Positions 8,437 through 17,175 of a DNA stretch of 38,764 nucleotides are shown one piece after another. Under the pieces are notes generated by a model that was not told where the DNA came from, ran no database searches, and saw nothing but the letters and a program-made list of their open reading frames with translations. A program made the position numbers and the translations under genes. The DNA comes from an uncultured Prevotella sp. (lineage in GTDB: Bacteria > Bacteroidota > Bacteroidia > Bacteroidales > Bacteroidaceae), in NCBI GenBank assembly GCA_947072805.1, contig CAMTJK010000001.1:1-38764 (forward strand), in the 5' to 3' direction. The stretch's first letter is position 1. Each line of letters opens with the position of its first letter.

Positions 8437-8512
8437 TGATTTCCATATGTGATGGTTGTCGTTTGTAATAAAAACTTTTTGCGTTTAATAATAATCATTG
8501 CGAATTTTTTGT

Positions 8513-8520
8513 TACCTTTG
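8513..8520 (+). promoter_or_regulatory. -7 element of the nuo operon
   Basis: TACCTTTG matches TAnnTTTG and lies 44 bp upstream of nuoA. No -33 TTTG is seen at ideal spacing, although T-rich stretches lie around 8475-8481 and 8503-8511. Confidence 0.55.
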
Positions 8521-8564
8521 CACCGCCTTATAGGCATACAAATTTGTAATATAATAAGTTTTTT

Positions 8565-8915
8565 ATGTATTTCATCTTGTTTACGACCGTTATACTAACG
8601 GCAATTGTGCTTGTAGCAGCGGCTTATGTGATAGCAAAACTCATAGGTCCCCGCACGTATAACAAGGTAAAGGGCGAGCCTTTCGAGTGTGGTATTCCTA
8701 CGCGAGGCTCTTCTTGGTTGCCAATGCATGTGGGCTACTACCTTTTTGCAATTCTCTTCCTTATGTTCGATGTAGAGACAGTGTTTCTCTATCCTTGGGC
8801 AGTTGTAGTTAAGGAGTTCGGTGTTATGGCATTGTTCAGCATCGGATTCTTCCTGTTGGTACTTGTGTTTGGCCTGGCATATGCTTGGCGGAAAGGAGCG
8901 CTGGAATGGAAGTGA
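8565..8915 (+). CDS. nuoA: Complex I subunit NuoA
   Basis: A 116-aa inner-membrane subunit with three hydrophobic helices (about 1-25, 58-78 and 85-108). The conserved loop carries PFECGIP and is followed by LFLMFDVETVFLYPW, whose acidic residues are conserved in NuoA. It helps join the membrane arm to the quinone module. It is the first gene of the nuo operon, with a -7 element 44 bp upstream. Its last 10 bp overlap nuoB. Length is normal. Confidence 0.95.
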   Translation: MYFILFTTVILTAIVLVAAAYVIAKLIGPRTYNKVKGEPFECGIPTRGSSWLPMHVGYYLFAILFLMFDVETVFLYPWAVVVKEFGVMALFSIGFFLLVLVFGLAYAWRKGALEWK

Positions 8916-9529
8916 GAAAGCCGCATATAAAGAGCATTCCTTACGCAGAGTTTAAGGATAATGCCGCTCTTGAGAAAATAGTAGCCGAACTTCATGAAGG
9001 TGGCGTAGATGTGTTTGTTGGTTCGCTTGATCAGGCTATTAACTGGGGTAGAAGCAACTCGCTTTGGTCGCTCACTTTTGCTACAAGTTGCTGTGGAATC
9101 GAATTTATGGCAGTTGGTTGTGCACGTTATGATTTTGCACGTTTTGGCTTTGAGGTGACTCGAAACTCTCCACGCCAGGCAGACCTTATAATGTGTGCTG
9201 GCACTATAACCCACAAGATGGCTCCCGTTATGAAGCGCCTTTACGACGAGATGGCGGAGCCTAAGTATGTAGTTGCTGTTGGTGGTTGTGCTATCTCGGG
9301 CGGCCCATTCAAGTCGAGTTACCATGTAGTGAAGGGCATCAGTGAGATCGTACCTGTAGATGTGTTTGTACCTGGTTGTCCTCCGCGTCCGGAAGCAATT
9401 CTTTATGGTATGATGCAGTTGCAGCGCAAGGTGAAGATAGAGAAATTTTTCGGTTGCCGTAATCGTAAGGAGAAAAAAGCCATCGTTGTTGCTGGCACTT
9501 CGGTAGGCTCCGGCAATCATCAACAATAA
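8906..9529 (+). CDS. nuoB: Complex I subunit NuoB
   Basis: This 207-aa subunit carries iron-sulphur cluster N2, the last electron donor before quinone. The cluster ligands are visible: adjacent Cys62-Cys63 in ATSCCGIEF, Cys128 in VVAVGGCA, and Cys158 in FVPGCPPRPEA. I chose ATG 8906, which overlaps the nuoA stop, rather than the upstream TTG at 8885; this places the start inside a GGAG-containing region and gives the normal N-terminus. A C-terminal tail of about 35 residues after the core is basic and poorly conserved. It acts with NuoCD and NuoI in the peripheral arm. Confidence 0.95.
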   Translation: MEVRKPHIKSIPYAEFKDNAALEKIVAELHEGGVDVFVGSLDQAINWGRSNSLWSLTFATSCCGIEFMAVGCARYDFARFGFEVTRNSPRQADLIMCAGTITHKMAPVMKRLYDEMAEPKYVVAVGGCAISGGPFKSSYHVVKGISEIVPVDVFVPGCPPRPEAILYGMMQLQRKVKIEKFFGCRNRKEKKAIVVAGTSVGSGNHQQ

Positions 9530-9545
9530 TATAAGGAAGACGGAT

Positions 9546-11114
9546 ATGAAATTAGAGAACATACAATTCGAATTGAATGCCTTTGCTGCTGAGATGGCAA
9601 AGCTGAAAAACGACAAGCATTTCGACTTCCTCGTTACAATAGTTGGTGAAGATTTTGGCGAAGAAGGACTTGGTTGTATATATATATTAGAGAACACGCT
9701 TACCCATCAGCGTGTCAGTGTAAAGGCGATTGCAGCAGCGGGAAGTGAACCGTGGCTGCCTACGGTGAGCCATCTATGGAAGAGTGCCGACTTTCTTGAA
9801 CGTGAAGTGTTTGATTTCTTTGGCATCATCTTCGTTGGTCACAAAGATATGCGGCGTCTTTACCTGCGTTCTGATTTCAAGGGACATCCTTTTCGTAAGG
9901 ATTACGATATGAGTCCCACAAAAAATACCTATACACTTGATGATGATGCTGAGCCCGACTACACGTTGGAGTATACTCTCGACCGTGATGGGAAGCTCGT
10001 CGCGTGCCGTCGTATGCTATTTTCTGACGATGACTACGTGATAAACATCGGTCCACAGCATCCTGCTACTCATGGCGTTTTGCGCTTGCAAACCGTTGTC
10101 GATGGAGAGACGATAAAGAAAATATATCCTCATTGTGGATATATACACCGTGGTATAGAGAAGATGTGTGAGGACTACACATATCCGCAAACCTTGGCTC
10201 TCACAGATCGTATGGACTATTTGAGCGCCATGATGAACCGTCACGCCCTCTGTTCGGTTATAGAGGAGGCTACCGGAGTAGAGCTTTCAGACCGTATAAA
10301 GTACGTGCGTACCATTATGGATGAGTTGCAGCGTCTTGACAGCCACTTACTGTTCTATAGCTGTTGTGCTCAGGATCTCGGAGCCCTTACAGCATTCATT
10401 TACGGTATGCGTGACCGTGAGCAGGTGCTCAACATTATGGAGGAGACAACCGGTGGACGCCTCATTCAGAACTATTATAGGATAGGTGGCTTGCAGGCAG
10501 ATATTGATCCTCGTTTTGTGGAAAGCGTAAAGAAACTCTGTACCTACATGAAGCCGATGTTCAAGGAATATCACGATATCTTCACTGGTAATGTGATATT
10601 CAAAAACCGCTTCAAGGGCGTTGGTAAGCTTACTAAGGAGAGCGCTATAAGCTACGGTTGTACCGGAGGTACTGGTCGCGCTTCGGGATGGCATAACGAT
10701 GTCCGTAAGACCCACCCTTATGCAATGTATTCGCAGGTGGAGTTTGACGAGATCACATATCAGCATGGCGATAGTTTAGACAGATATCTTGTTCGTATGG
10801 ATGAAATGGAGCAGAGCATACGCATCATCGAGCAGCTTATTGACAACATTCCCGCCGGTGACTACTATATTAAGCAGAAGCCCATCATCCGTGTCCCAGA
10901 GGGTAGTTGGTATGCCTCCTGCGAGGGTAGCCGCGGTGAGATAGGTGTTTATCTCGACTCAAGGGGAGATAAGTGTCCTTACCGTCTGAAGTTCCGTCCA
11001 ATGGGTTTACCATTGGTGTCGGCACTAGATGAGATGCTTCGCGGCGAAAAAATAGCCGACCTTATAGCCGTCGGTGCTTCGTTAGATTATGTAATACCTG
11101 ATATTGACAGATAA
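9546..11114 (+). CDS. nuoCD: Fused complex I subunits NuoC and NuoD
   Basis: This 522-aa protein combines NuoC (about 1-150, 30-kDa type, with SHLWKSADFLEREVFDFFGI and the HPFRKDY segment) and NuoD (about 160-522, 49-kDa type, opening with INIGPQHPATHGVLRL). The NuoD part supplies the quinone-binding cavity, and its histidine-containing PQHPATHG loop is intact. The C-terminus SLDYVIPDIDR is typical. The fusion is as in E. coli nuoCD and is usual in Bacteroidales. It lies 16 bp after nuoB and 4 bp before nuoH, so all are co-transcribed. Confidence 0.95.
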   Translation: MKLENIQFELNAFAAEMAKLKNDKHFDFLVTIVGEDFGEEGLGCIYILENTLTHQRVSVKAIAAAGSEPWLPTVSHLWKSADFLEREVFDFFGIIFVGHKDMRRLYLRSDFKGHPFRKDYDMSPTKNTYTLDDDAEPDYTLEYTLDRDGKLVACRRMLFSDDDYVINIGPQHPATHGVLRLQTVVDGETIKKIYPHCGYIHRGIEKMCEDYTYPQTLALTDRMDYLSAMMNRHALCSVIEEATGVELSDRIKYVRTIMDELQRLDSHLLFYSCCAQDLGALTAFIYGMRDREQVLNIMEETTGGRLIQNYYRIGGLQADIDPRFVESVKKLCTYMKPMFKEYHDIFTGNVIFKNRFKGVGKLTKESAISYGCTGGTGRASGWHNDVRKTHPYAMYSQVEFDEITYQHGDSLDRYLVRMDEMEQSIRIIEQLIDNIPAGDYYIKQKPIIRVPEGSWYASCEGSRGEIGVYLDSRGDKCPYRLKFRPMGLPLVSALDEMLRGEKIADLIAVGASLDYVIPDIDR

Positions 11115-11118
11115 AATT

Positions 11119-12207
11119 ATGTTTGATTTTAGTATAGTAACAAGCTGGTTCGACAGTCTTCTTCGCAACGTTTTGGGGCTTGGGGACTTTATGTCGATAC
11201 TTATCGAGTGCGTTCTGGTGGGCGTTCTTATTCTAACGGCTTATGCCTTGCTTGCCATCGTGCTTATATTTATGGAGCGTAAGGTGTGCGCTTGGTTTCA
11301 GTGCCGTCTTGGTCCGATGCGTGTTGGCCCGTGGGGAGTATTTCAAGTATTTGCCGATGTGCTCAAGATGCTTCAGAAGGAGATTTTCTTCGTTGATAAG
11401 GCAGATAAGTTCCTTTATCTTGTTGCGCCTTTCCTTGTCCTTATAGCCTCTGTGGGTACTTTCTCGTTCATGCCGTGGAATAAGGGTGCTGGCATACTTG
11501 ACTTTAACGTAGGCGTATTTCTTATTACCGCCATTTCAAGTATAGGTGTGGTAGGTATTTTCCTTGCCGGTTGGGGCTCTAACAATAAGTATAGTGTTGT
11601 GTCAGCCATGCGTGGAGCAGTTCAGATGATATCCTATGAGATCTCTCTCTGTCTTTGCCTTATCACTGCTGTTGTACTTACGGGTACGATGCAGGTGAGT
11701 GGTATAGTAGAATCACAGTCTGGACCTTTTGGCTGGCTTGTCTTCCAGGGACATTTACCAGCAATCATTGCATTTTTAATATTCATTGTTGCAGGAAATG
11801 CCGAGGCTAACCGCGGTCCTTTTGACCTTGCTGAGGCTGAAAGTGAACTTACCGCAGGTTACCACACCGAATATTCCGGCATGGGTTTTGGCTTCTTCTA
11901 TCTTGCCGAATACCTTAACATGTTTGTCATTGCCGGTATAGCAACCACCGTTTTCCTTGGCGGATGGATGCCTATACACATTGGTGTGAGTGGTTTTGAT
12001 ACTGTGATGGATCTCATCCCCGGCATAGTATGGTTCATAGTCAAGGCTTTTGGTCTTGTATGGATACTGCTGTGGATACGCTGGTCGTTCCCCCGTTTGC
12101 GCATCGATCAAATTTTGAAACTTGAGTGGAAATATTTAATGCCGTTGTCGTTGATTAATCTTGTGCTCATGACGGTTGTTGTGGCAATGGGTTGGTATAT
12201 AAGGTAA
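11119..12207 (+). CDS. nuoH: Complex I subunit NuoH
   Basis: This 362-aa membrane subunit links the quinone cavity to the proton-pumping arm. Conserved loops are visible: ERKVCAWFQCRLGPMRVGPWG near residue 50, and GNAEANRGPFDLAEAESEL with the following AGYHTEYSG. About eight hydrophobic helices are present. ATG 11119 is preferred over an in-frame TTG 15 bp upstream that overlaps nuoCD; the chosen start lies 4 bp after the nuoCD stop. Length is somewhat above the usual 320-350. Confidence 0.95.
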   Translation: MFDFSIVTSWFDSLLRNVLGLGDFMSILIECVLVGVLILTAYALLAIVLIFMERKVCAWFQCRLGPMRVGPWGVFQVFADVLKMLQKEIFFVDKADKFLYLVAPFLVLIASVGTFSFMPWNKGAGILDFNVGVFLITAISSIGVVGIFLAGWGSNNKYSVVSAMRGAVQMISYEISLCLCLITAVVLTGTMQVSGIVESQSGPFGWLVFQGHLPAIIAFLIFIVAGNAEANRGPFDLAEAESELTAGYHTEYSGMGFGFFYLAEYLNMFVIAGIATTVFLGGWMPIHIGVSGFDTVMDLIPGIVWFIVKAFGLVWILLWIRWSFPRLRIDQILKLEWKYLMPLSLINLVLMTVVVAMGWYIR

Positions 12208-12232
12208 GGCAACGGACGAAAATTATCAGACA

Positions 12233-12760
12233 ATGGAAAACAATAAATCATATTTCGGAGAAGCAGCAGAGGGTATAAAGTCTCTGTTTACGGGTATGCG
12301 AGTTACCATGAAGGAGTATTTTACTCCGAAAGTTACCGAGCAATATCCGGAAAACCGTAAGACGACGTTGCATGTATCAGCTCGTCATCGCGGTCGTCTC
12401 GTCATGCCCCATGCCGCTGACGGCAGTCATAAGTGCATAGCCTGCACTCTTTGTGAGAAGGCATGTCCTAATGGAACGATAAGGATATCCTCGGAGATGC
12501 GTGAGACGGAGGATGGTAAGAAAAAACGTTTCCTAACCGATTACAGCTACGATCTCGGCGATTGCATGTTCTGTCAGTTGTGCGTCAATGTATGCCCTCA
12601 AGATGCAATCATGTTTACCAATGATTTTGAGAATGCTACGTTCGAGCGTGAGTCTCTTGTGCTTCATCTCGACAAGGAACTATCATATGAGCCATCGCTT
12701 CCTGGTATAATTGATGGAGCAAATGCTATCGAGACAGGTACGTGGAACACTAAAAAATAA
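12233..12760 (+). CDS. nuoI: Complex I subunit NuoI (two 4Fe-4S clusters)
   Basis: This 175-aa ferredoxin-like subunit carries clusters N6a and N6b. Both CxxCxxCxxxCP motifs are intact: Cys68, 71, 74 and 78 (CIACTLCEKACP) and Cys111, 114, 117 and 121 (CMFCQLCVNVCP). It passes electrons towards NuoB. Because NuoE, NuoF and NuoG are absent from this operon, NuoI is the most exposed iron-sulphur entry point and may accept electrons directly from a soluble donor such as ferredoxin or flavodoxin; that is inference. nuoJ begins 22 bp after it. Confidence 0.95.
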   Translation: MENNKSYFGEAAEGIKSLFTGMRVTMKEYFTPKVTEQYPENRKTTLHVSARHRGRLVMPHAADGSHKCIACTLCEKACPNGTIRISSEMRETEDGKKKRFLTDYSYDLGDCMFCQLCVNVCPQDAIMFTNDFENATFERESLVLHLDKELSYEPSLPGIIDGANAIETGTWNTKK

Positions 12761-12782
12761 AATACCGACGTTAGAAAAAATT

Positions 12783-13304
12783 ATGGCCAATATAGTAATG
12801 TTTGTAATTCTTGCCGCTGTTATCATTGGTTCCGCCGTGATGTGTGTGGCAACAAAAAGAATAATGCGTGCAGCCACTTTCATGCTGTTTGTGCTCTTTG
12901 GCGTGGCTGGTTTGTATTTTCTTCTAGACTATACCTACTTAGGTGCAGTCCAGATAAGTGTCTATGCCGGTGGTGTTACGATGATCTACATCTTTGCCAT
13001 TCAGCTTGTGGGTAAGCGTCCCCTTCAGGGCCTTGTCGAGCGTATGAAAGGCAGCAGGGTATTTTGCGGTGCTTTAGTGTCGTTGGCAGGTTTTGTTGTC
13101 GTGACTCTTGTGCTGCTCAAGAATGGTTTCATCACAACGTGCTGCGACTATTCTGAAGAGGTTCCGATGAAGACTATTGGACAGTCACTTCTTGGTAGCG
13201 ATAAATACCAGTATGTGCTTCCTTTCGAGTTCATTTCGGTATTTTTGCTTGCCTGCATCATTGGAGGCCTTGTTGTATCACGTAAAGAAGGGGAGGAAAA
13301 ATGA
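12783..13304 (+). CDS. nuoJ: Complex I subunit NuoJ
   Basis: A 173-aa membrane subunit with five hydrophobic helices. The conserved LDYTYLGAVQISVYAGGVTMIYIFA segment, which holds the flexible helix important for coupling, is present. ATG 12783 gives the usual N-terminus; an earlier in-frame ATG would lie inside nuoI and add 24 non-conserved residues. The stop overlaps the nuoK start as ATGA, implying translational coupling. Confidence 0.93.
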   Translation: MANIVMFVILAAVIIGSAVMCVATKRIMRAATFMLFVLFGVAGLYFLLDYTYLGAVQISVYAGGVTMIYIFAIQLVGKRPLQGLVERMKGSRVFCGALVSLAGFVVVTLVLLKNGFITTCCDYSEEVPMKTIGQSLLGSDKYQYVLPFEFISVFLLACIIGGLVVSRKEGEEK

Positions 13305-13615
13305 TTATGGTACCAGTTGAATGTTATTTTGTGCTTAGTGCGCTTCTATTTTTCATCGGCGTGTTTGGTTTTGTCACTCGTCGTAACCTCATTGCCATGC
13401 TCATTTCCATAGAGCTTATACTCAATGCTGTCGACATAAATTTTGCGGCGTTTAACCGCCTGCTCTATCCGGGAGAGTTTGAGGGCTTTTTCATGACTCT
13501 GTTCTCCATCGGTGTTAGTGCAGCTGAGAGTGCTGTTGCCATTGCGATAATTATCAATGTTTACCGTAACTTCCGTAGTGATCGTGTGAACAGTATTGAA
13601 AACATGAAATATTAA
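13301..13615 (+). CDS. nuoK: Complex I subunit NuoK
   Basis: 104-aa membrane subunit with three helices. It has GVFGFVTRRNLIAMLISIELILNAVDINF, including the conserved membrane-embedded Glu used in ion translocation. A second Glu lies in SAAESAVAIAI. Translation starts at ATG 13301, overlapping nuoJ by 4 bp, or at ATG 13307 two codons later. nuoL follows. Confidence 0.94.
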   Translation: MIMVPVECYFVLSALLFFIGVFGFVTRRNLIAMLISIELILNAVDINFAAFNRLLYPGEFEGFFMTLFSIGVSAAESAVAIAIIINVYRNFRSDRVNSIENMKY

Positions 13616-13627
13616 TGTGTATTGAAC

Positions 13628-15619
13628 ATGGACTATAGTTATGTATTTTTGATACTTCTTCTGCCTCTTCTTTCATTTCTTGTGTTGGGACTTGCAGGCA
13701 TGAAGATGTCCCATAGGGTAGCCGGTCTTATAGGCACGGCATCGCTTGGTGCTGTCACTGTACTATCGTACATCACTGCTTACAGCTATTTTTCGGCGGA
13801 GCGTGTTGCAGACGGAGTTTATGCAACCATTGTACCTTACAACTTTACGTGGTTACCATTAGGCAGCCTTAATTTTGACTTAGGCATATTGCTTGACCCT
13901 ATTTCTGTGATGATGCTCATTGTGATAAGTACAGTGAGCCTCATGGTACACATTTACTCTTTTGGCTATATGCATGGCGAGAAAGGATTTCAGCGCTATT
14001 ATGCTTTTCTTAGTCTTTTTACCATGTCTATGCTCGGCCTTGTGGTGGCCACCAACATTTTCCAAATGTACCTTTTTTGGGAACTTGTGGGTGTTAGCTC
14101 CTATCTTCTTATCGGTTTCTATTATCCGTTGCAACCGGCCATTTCTGCGTCCAAGAAGGCATTTATAGTAACTCGTTTCGCCGATATGTTCTTCCTTGTC
14201 GGTATCCTCATTTTTGGTTACTATACAGGCTCTTTTAGCTTCTCCTTTGCTGGAGAAGTTGTCATGGGTGCTGGTACAGAGCCTTTCCTTACGGTTGATG
14301 CCAGTCGTGCTGTTTCCTCATGTGTGTTTATTCTGCCCACCGCTCTTATCCTCATGTTTATTGGCGGTGCAGGTAAAAGTGCCATGTTCCCCCTGCATAT
14401 ATGGCTTCCCGATGCCATGGAAGGTCCAACTCCTGTCAGTGCCCTTATACATGCCGCCACGATGGTCGTAGCAGGTGTGTTCCAGATAGCACGTCTTTTC
14501 CCCTTATGGATAGAATATGCTGGTTCACAGATGAGCATTATTGTATGGGTTGGAGTATTCACCGCTTTTTATGCAGCCGCTGTAGCATGTGCTCAGAGTG
14601 ATATCAAGCGTGTGTTGGCTTTTTCCACTATATCACAGATAGCTTTCATGATGGTAGCTTTAGGAGTGTGTCTTCCCGGTCATCACGGTGACTTGCTTGA
14701 CAATCATGCCCAACTCGGCTATATGGCTTCCATGTTCCATCTTTTCACCCATGCCATGTTCAAGGCATGTCTCTTCCTTGGAGCCGGCTGTATTATCCAT
14801 GCTGTCCATTCCAACGAAATGTCAGCGATGGGTGGACTGCGCAAGTATATGCCTATCACCCACGTAACATTCCTTATTTCTTGTCTTGCCATAGCAGGTA
14901 TACCTTTTTTCTCTGGTTTCAGTTCTAAGGATGAGATTATAACGGCTTGTTTTGCTTACAGCCCTGTTGTGGGATGGATAATGACTGGTGTCGCAGCTAT
15001 GACAGCATTCTATATGTTTCGTCTGTATTACGGTATTTTCTGGGGAACGGAGAATACGGAGTTGCATGCCCATCACACTCCTCATGAGGCACCTCTCAAT
15101 ATGACTCTTCCCCTCATTATTCTCTGTGTCATCACAGTTGGTGTTGGAGTCTATACCACTATTGCTGGCTTTGCAGGATGGGGTGGTAGCTTTGGTAGCT
15201 ACGTTACAGCCGCCGGTACTGTTTATGACATCCATTTTGACACAACAATTGCGCTAGTCAGCACAATCATTGCCATAATTTCAATAGCTCTTGCCACCTA
15301 CATATACAAGGGTGAGCGCCAGCCTATTGCCGATCGTCTTTACAGGCAATTCCCTCGTCTCCATCGTGCAGCCTATAGGCGTTTCTATATGGACGAGGTA
15401 TACATGTTTGTCACCCATAAGATTATCTTCCGCTGCATCAGTACACCTATAGCCTGGTTTGATCGACATGTTGTAGACGGTACGTTCAATTTCATGGCGT
15501 GGGGTGCTAATGAAGCTGGAGAGACTCTCCGTCCCTGGCAGAGTGGCGATGTTCGTAAGTATGCCCTTTGGTTCCTTACCGGTGTGATAGCTTTAACATT
15601 ATTATTACTTGCATTATAA
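13628..15619 (+). CDS. nuoL: Complex I antiporter-like subunit NuoL
   Basis: This 663-aa antiporter-type subunit is the distal end of the pumping arm. The core is recognised from LFWELVGVSSYLLIGFY (channel Glu), LHIWLPDAMEGPTPVSALIH and the following Lys/His-rich helices. The C-terminal part carries the long lateral helix that clamps the arm. ATG 13628 is chosen over the in-frame TTG at 13622. Length is typical (600-680). Confidence 0.95.
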   Translation: MDYSYVFLILLLPLLSFLVLGLAGMKMSHRVAGLIGTASLGAVTVLSYITAYSYFSAERVADGVYATIVPYNFTWLPLGSLNFDLGILLDPISVMMLIVISTVSLMVHIYSFGYMHGEKGFQRYYAFLSLFTMSMLGLVVATNIFQMYLFWELVGVSSYLLIGFYYPLQPAISASKKAFIVTRFADMFFLVGILIFGYYTGSFSFSFAGEVVMGAGTEPFLTVDASRAVSSCVFILPTALILMFIGGAGKSAMFPLHIWLPDAMEGPTPVSALIHAATMVVAGVFQIARLFPLWIEYAGSQMSIIVWVGVFTAFYAAAVACAQSDIKRVLAFSTISQIAFMMVALGVCLPGHHGDLLDNHAQLGYMASMFHLFTHAMFKACLFLGAGCIIHAVHSNEMSAMGGLRKYMPITHVTFLISCLAIAGIPFFSGFSSKDEIITACFAYSPVVGWIMTGVAAMTAFYMFRLYYGIFWGTENTELHAHHTPHEAPLNMTLPLIILCVITVGVGVYTTIAGFAGWGGSFGSYVTAAGTVYDIHFDTTIALVSTIIAIISIALATYIYKGERQPIADRLYRQFPRLHRAAYRRFYMDEVYMFVTHKIIFRCISTPIAWFDRHVVDGTFNFMAWGANEAGETLRPWQSGDVRKYALWFLTGVIALTLLLLAL

Positions 15620-15629
15620 TTAAGATAAA

Positions 15630-17114
15630 ATGAGTATTTTAAGCCTTTTTGTAGCAATCCCCGTACTGATGCTGTTAGGACTATGGATGTCTCGCAGCCT
15701 ACGTCAGATACGTGGCGTGATGGTAGCAGGTTCCTCTGCGTTGCTTCTTTTGTCGGCATGGTTAACATATGCTTTCATTGCAGCGCGTCATTCAGGCGAT
15801 ACCGCTCCTATGCTGTTCACTCACAGTATATCATGGTTCGAGCCGCTCCATATAGCTTATTCCGTAGGAGTTGATGGCATTTCAGTTGTCATGCTTCTTC
15901 TCTCTAGTATAATAGTATTTACTGGTACCTTTGCCTCGTGGCAGCTCAAACCACTCACTAAGGAATATTTCCTTTGGTTCACGCTGCTTTCTATTGGCGT
16001 TTACGGTTTTTTCATTTGCACCGATATGTTCGCCATGTTTATGTTCTACGAGGTGGCACTTATTCCCATGTACCTTCTCATTGGCGTATGGGGTAGCGGC
16101 AACAAGGAGTACGCAGCCATGAAGCTTACCCTTATGCTTATGGGTGGTTCCGCTTTGCTCATCATTGGTATACTTGGTATCTACTATTACAGTGGTGCTG
16201 ACACAATGGACGTCATGACAATAGCCTCTCGCCATAACATTCCTGTATCCGTTCAGAAGATATTTTTCCCGTTCATTTTTATAGGCTTTGGAGTTCTCGG
16301 CGCCCTTTTCCCTTTCCATACGTGGTCTCCCGATGGTCATGCGTCGGCTCCAACTGCTGTTTCAATGCTCCATGCAGGCGTGCTCATGAAGCTTGGAGGT
16401 TACGGATGTTTCCGTGTTGCCATGTTCCTTCTTCCTGATGCGGCCCGGGAGCTCTCATGGGTTTTTCTCATCCTCACAACCATATCGGTAGTTTATGGCG
16501 CCCTTTCTGCCTGTGTGCAGACAGACCTTAAGTATATTAATGCCTATTCTTCTGTATCTCACTGCGGACTTGTGCTTTTTGCCCTGCTTATGATGACGCA
16601 CACTTCCTGTACCGGAGCTATCCTTCAGATGCTTTCTCATGGACTTATGACCGCACTCTTCTTTGCTCTCATTGGTATGATATACGGTCGCACTCACACC
16701 CGTGACATACGTCGTCTTGGTGGACTCATGAAGATAATGCCTTTCCTTAGCGTTGGCTACGTTATTGCCGGACTTGCTAATCTCGGACTTCCTGGCTTTT
16801 CTGGCTTCATTGCAGAGATGACTATCTTTGTGGGCTCGTTTGAGAATGCAGACACCTTCCACCGTGTAGCTACGATCATTGCCTGCACCTCCATTGTTGT
16901 CACAGCTGTCTATATACTCCGTGTGGTGGGCAAGATACTTTTCGGAAATGTTTCCGATCCACATTATCTTGAGCTTTCCGATGCTACGTGGCATGAGCGT
17001 CTCTCTGTGTGCTGTCTCATTTTCTGTGTGGCAGCCCTCGGTGTAATGCCTTTCTGGGTGAGTTGGGTAATAGGCGATGCCGTCACCCCAATTCTCACCG
17101 CGATCAGTCTATAG
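15630..17114 (+). CDS. nuoM: Complex I antiporter-like subunit NuoM
   Basis: A 494-aa antiporter-like subunit. Key features are MFMFYEVALIPMYLLIGVWG with the conserved Glu, and PFHTWSPDGHASAPTAVSML with the following HAGVLMKLGGYG. It has about 14 hydrophobic helices and normal length. It lies 10 bp after nuoL and is followed by a 61-bp very AT-rich gap before nuoN. Confidence 0.95.
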   Translation: MSILSLFVAIPVLMLLGLWMSRSLRQIRGVMVAGSSALLLLSAWLTYAFIAARHSGDTAPMLFTHSISWFEPLHIAYSVGVDGISVVMLLLSSIIVFTGTFASWQLKPLTKEYFLWFTLLSIGVYGFFICTDMFAMFMFYEVALIPMYLLIGVWGSGNKEYAAMKLTLMLMGGSALLIIGILGIYYYSGADTMDVMTIASRHNIPVSVQKIFFPFIFIGFGVLGALFPFHTWSPDGHASAPTAVSMLHAGVLMKLGGYGCFRVAMFLLPDAARELSWVFLILTTISVVYGALSACVQTDLKYINAYSSVSHCGLVLFALLMMTHTSCTGAILQMLSHGLMTALFFALIGMIYGRTHTRDIRRLGGLMKIMPFLSVGYVIAGLANLGLPGFSGFIAEMTIFVGSFENADTFHRVATIIACTSIVVTAVYILRVVGKILFGNVSDPHYLELSDATWHERLSVCCLIFCVAALGVMPFWVSWVIGDAVTPILTAISL

Positions 17115-17175
17115 ACATTCCGTTCACATACATATATAAATATATATCAATAATATATATAAATAACACACCACA

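Noticed and set aside
16455..16994. Long minus-strand frames opposite the nuo genes (for example 179 codons here, 302 codons at 8789-9697)
   Set aside because: They mirror well-supported nuo genes, are rich in His, Ser and Thr, and have no domain; they are codon-bias shadows.
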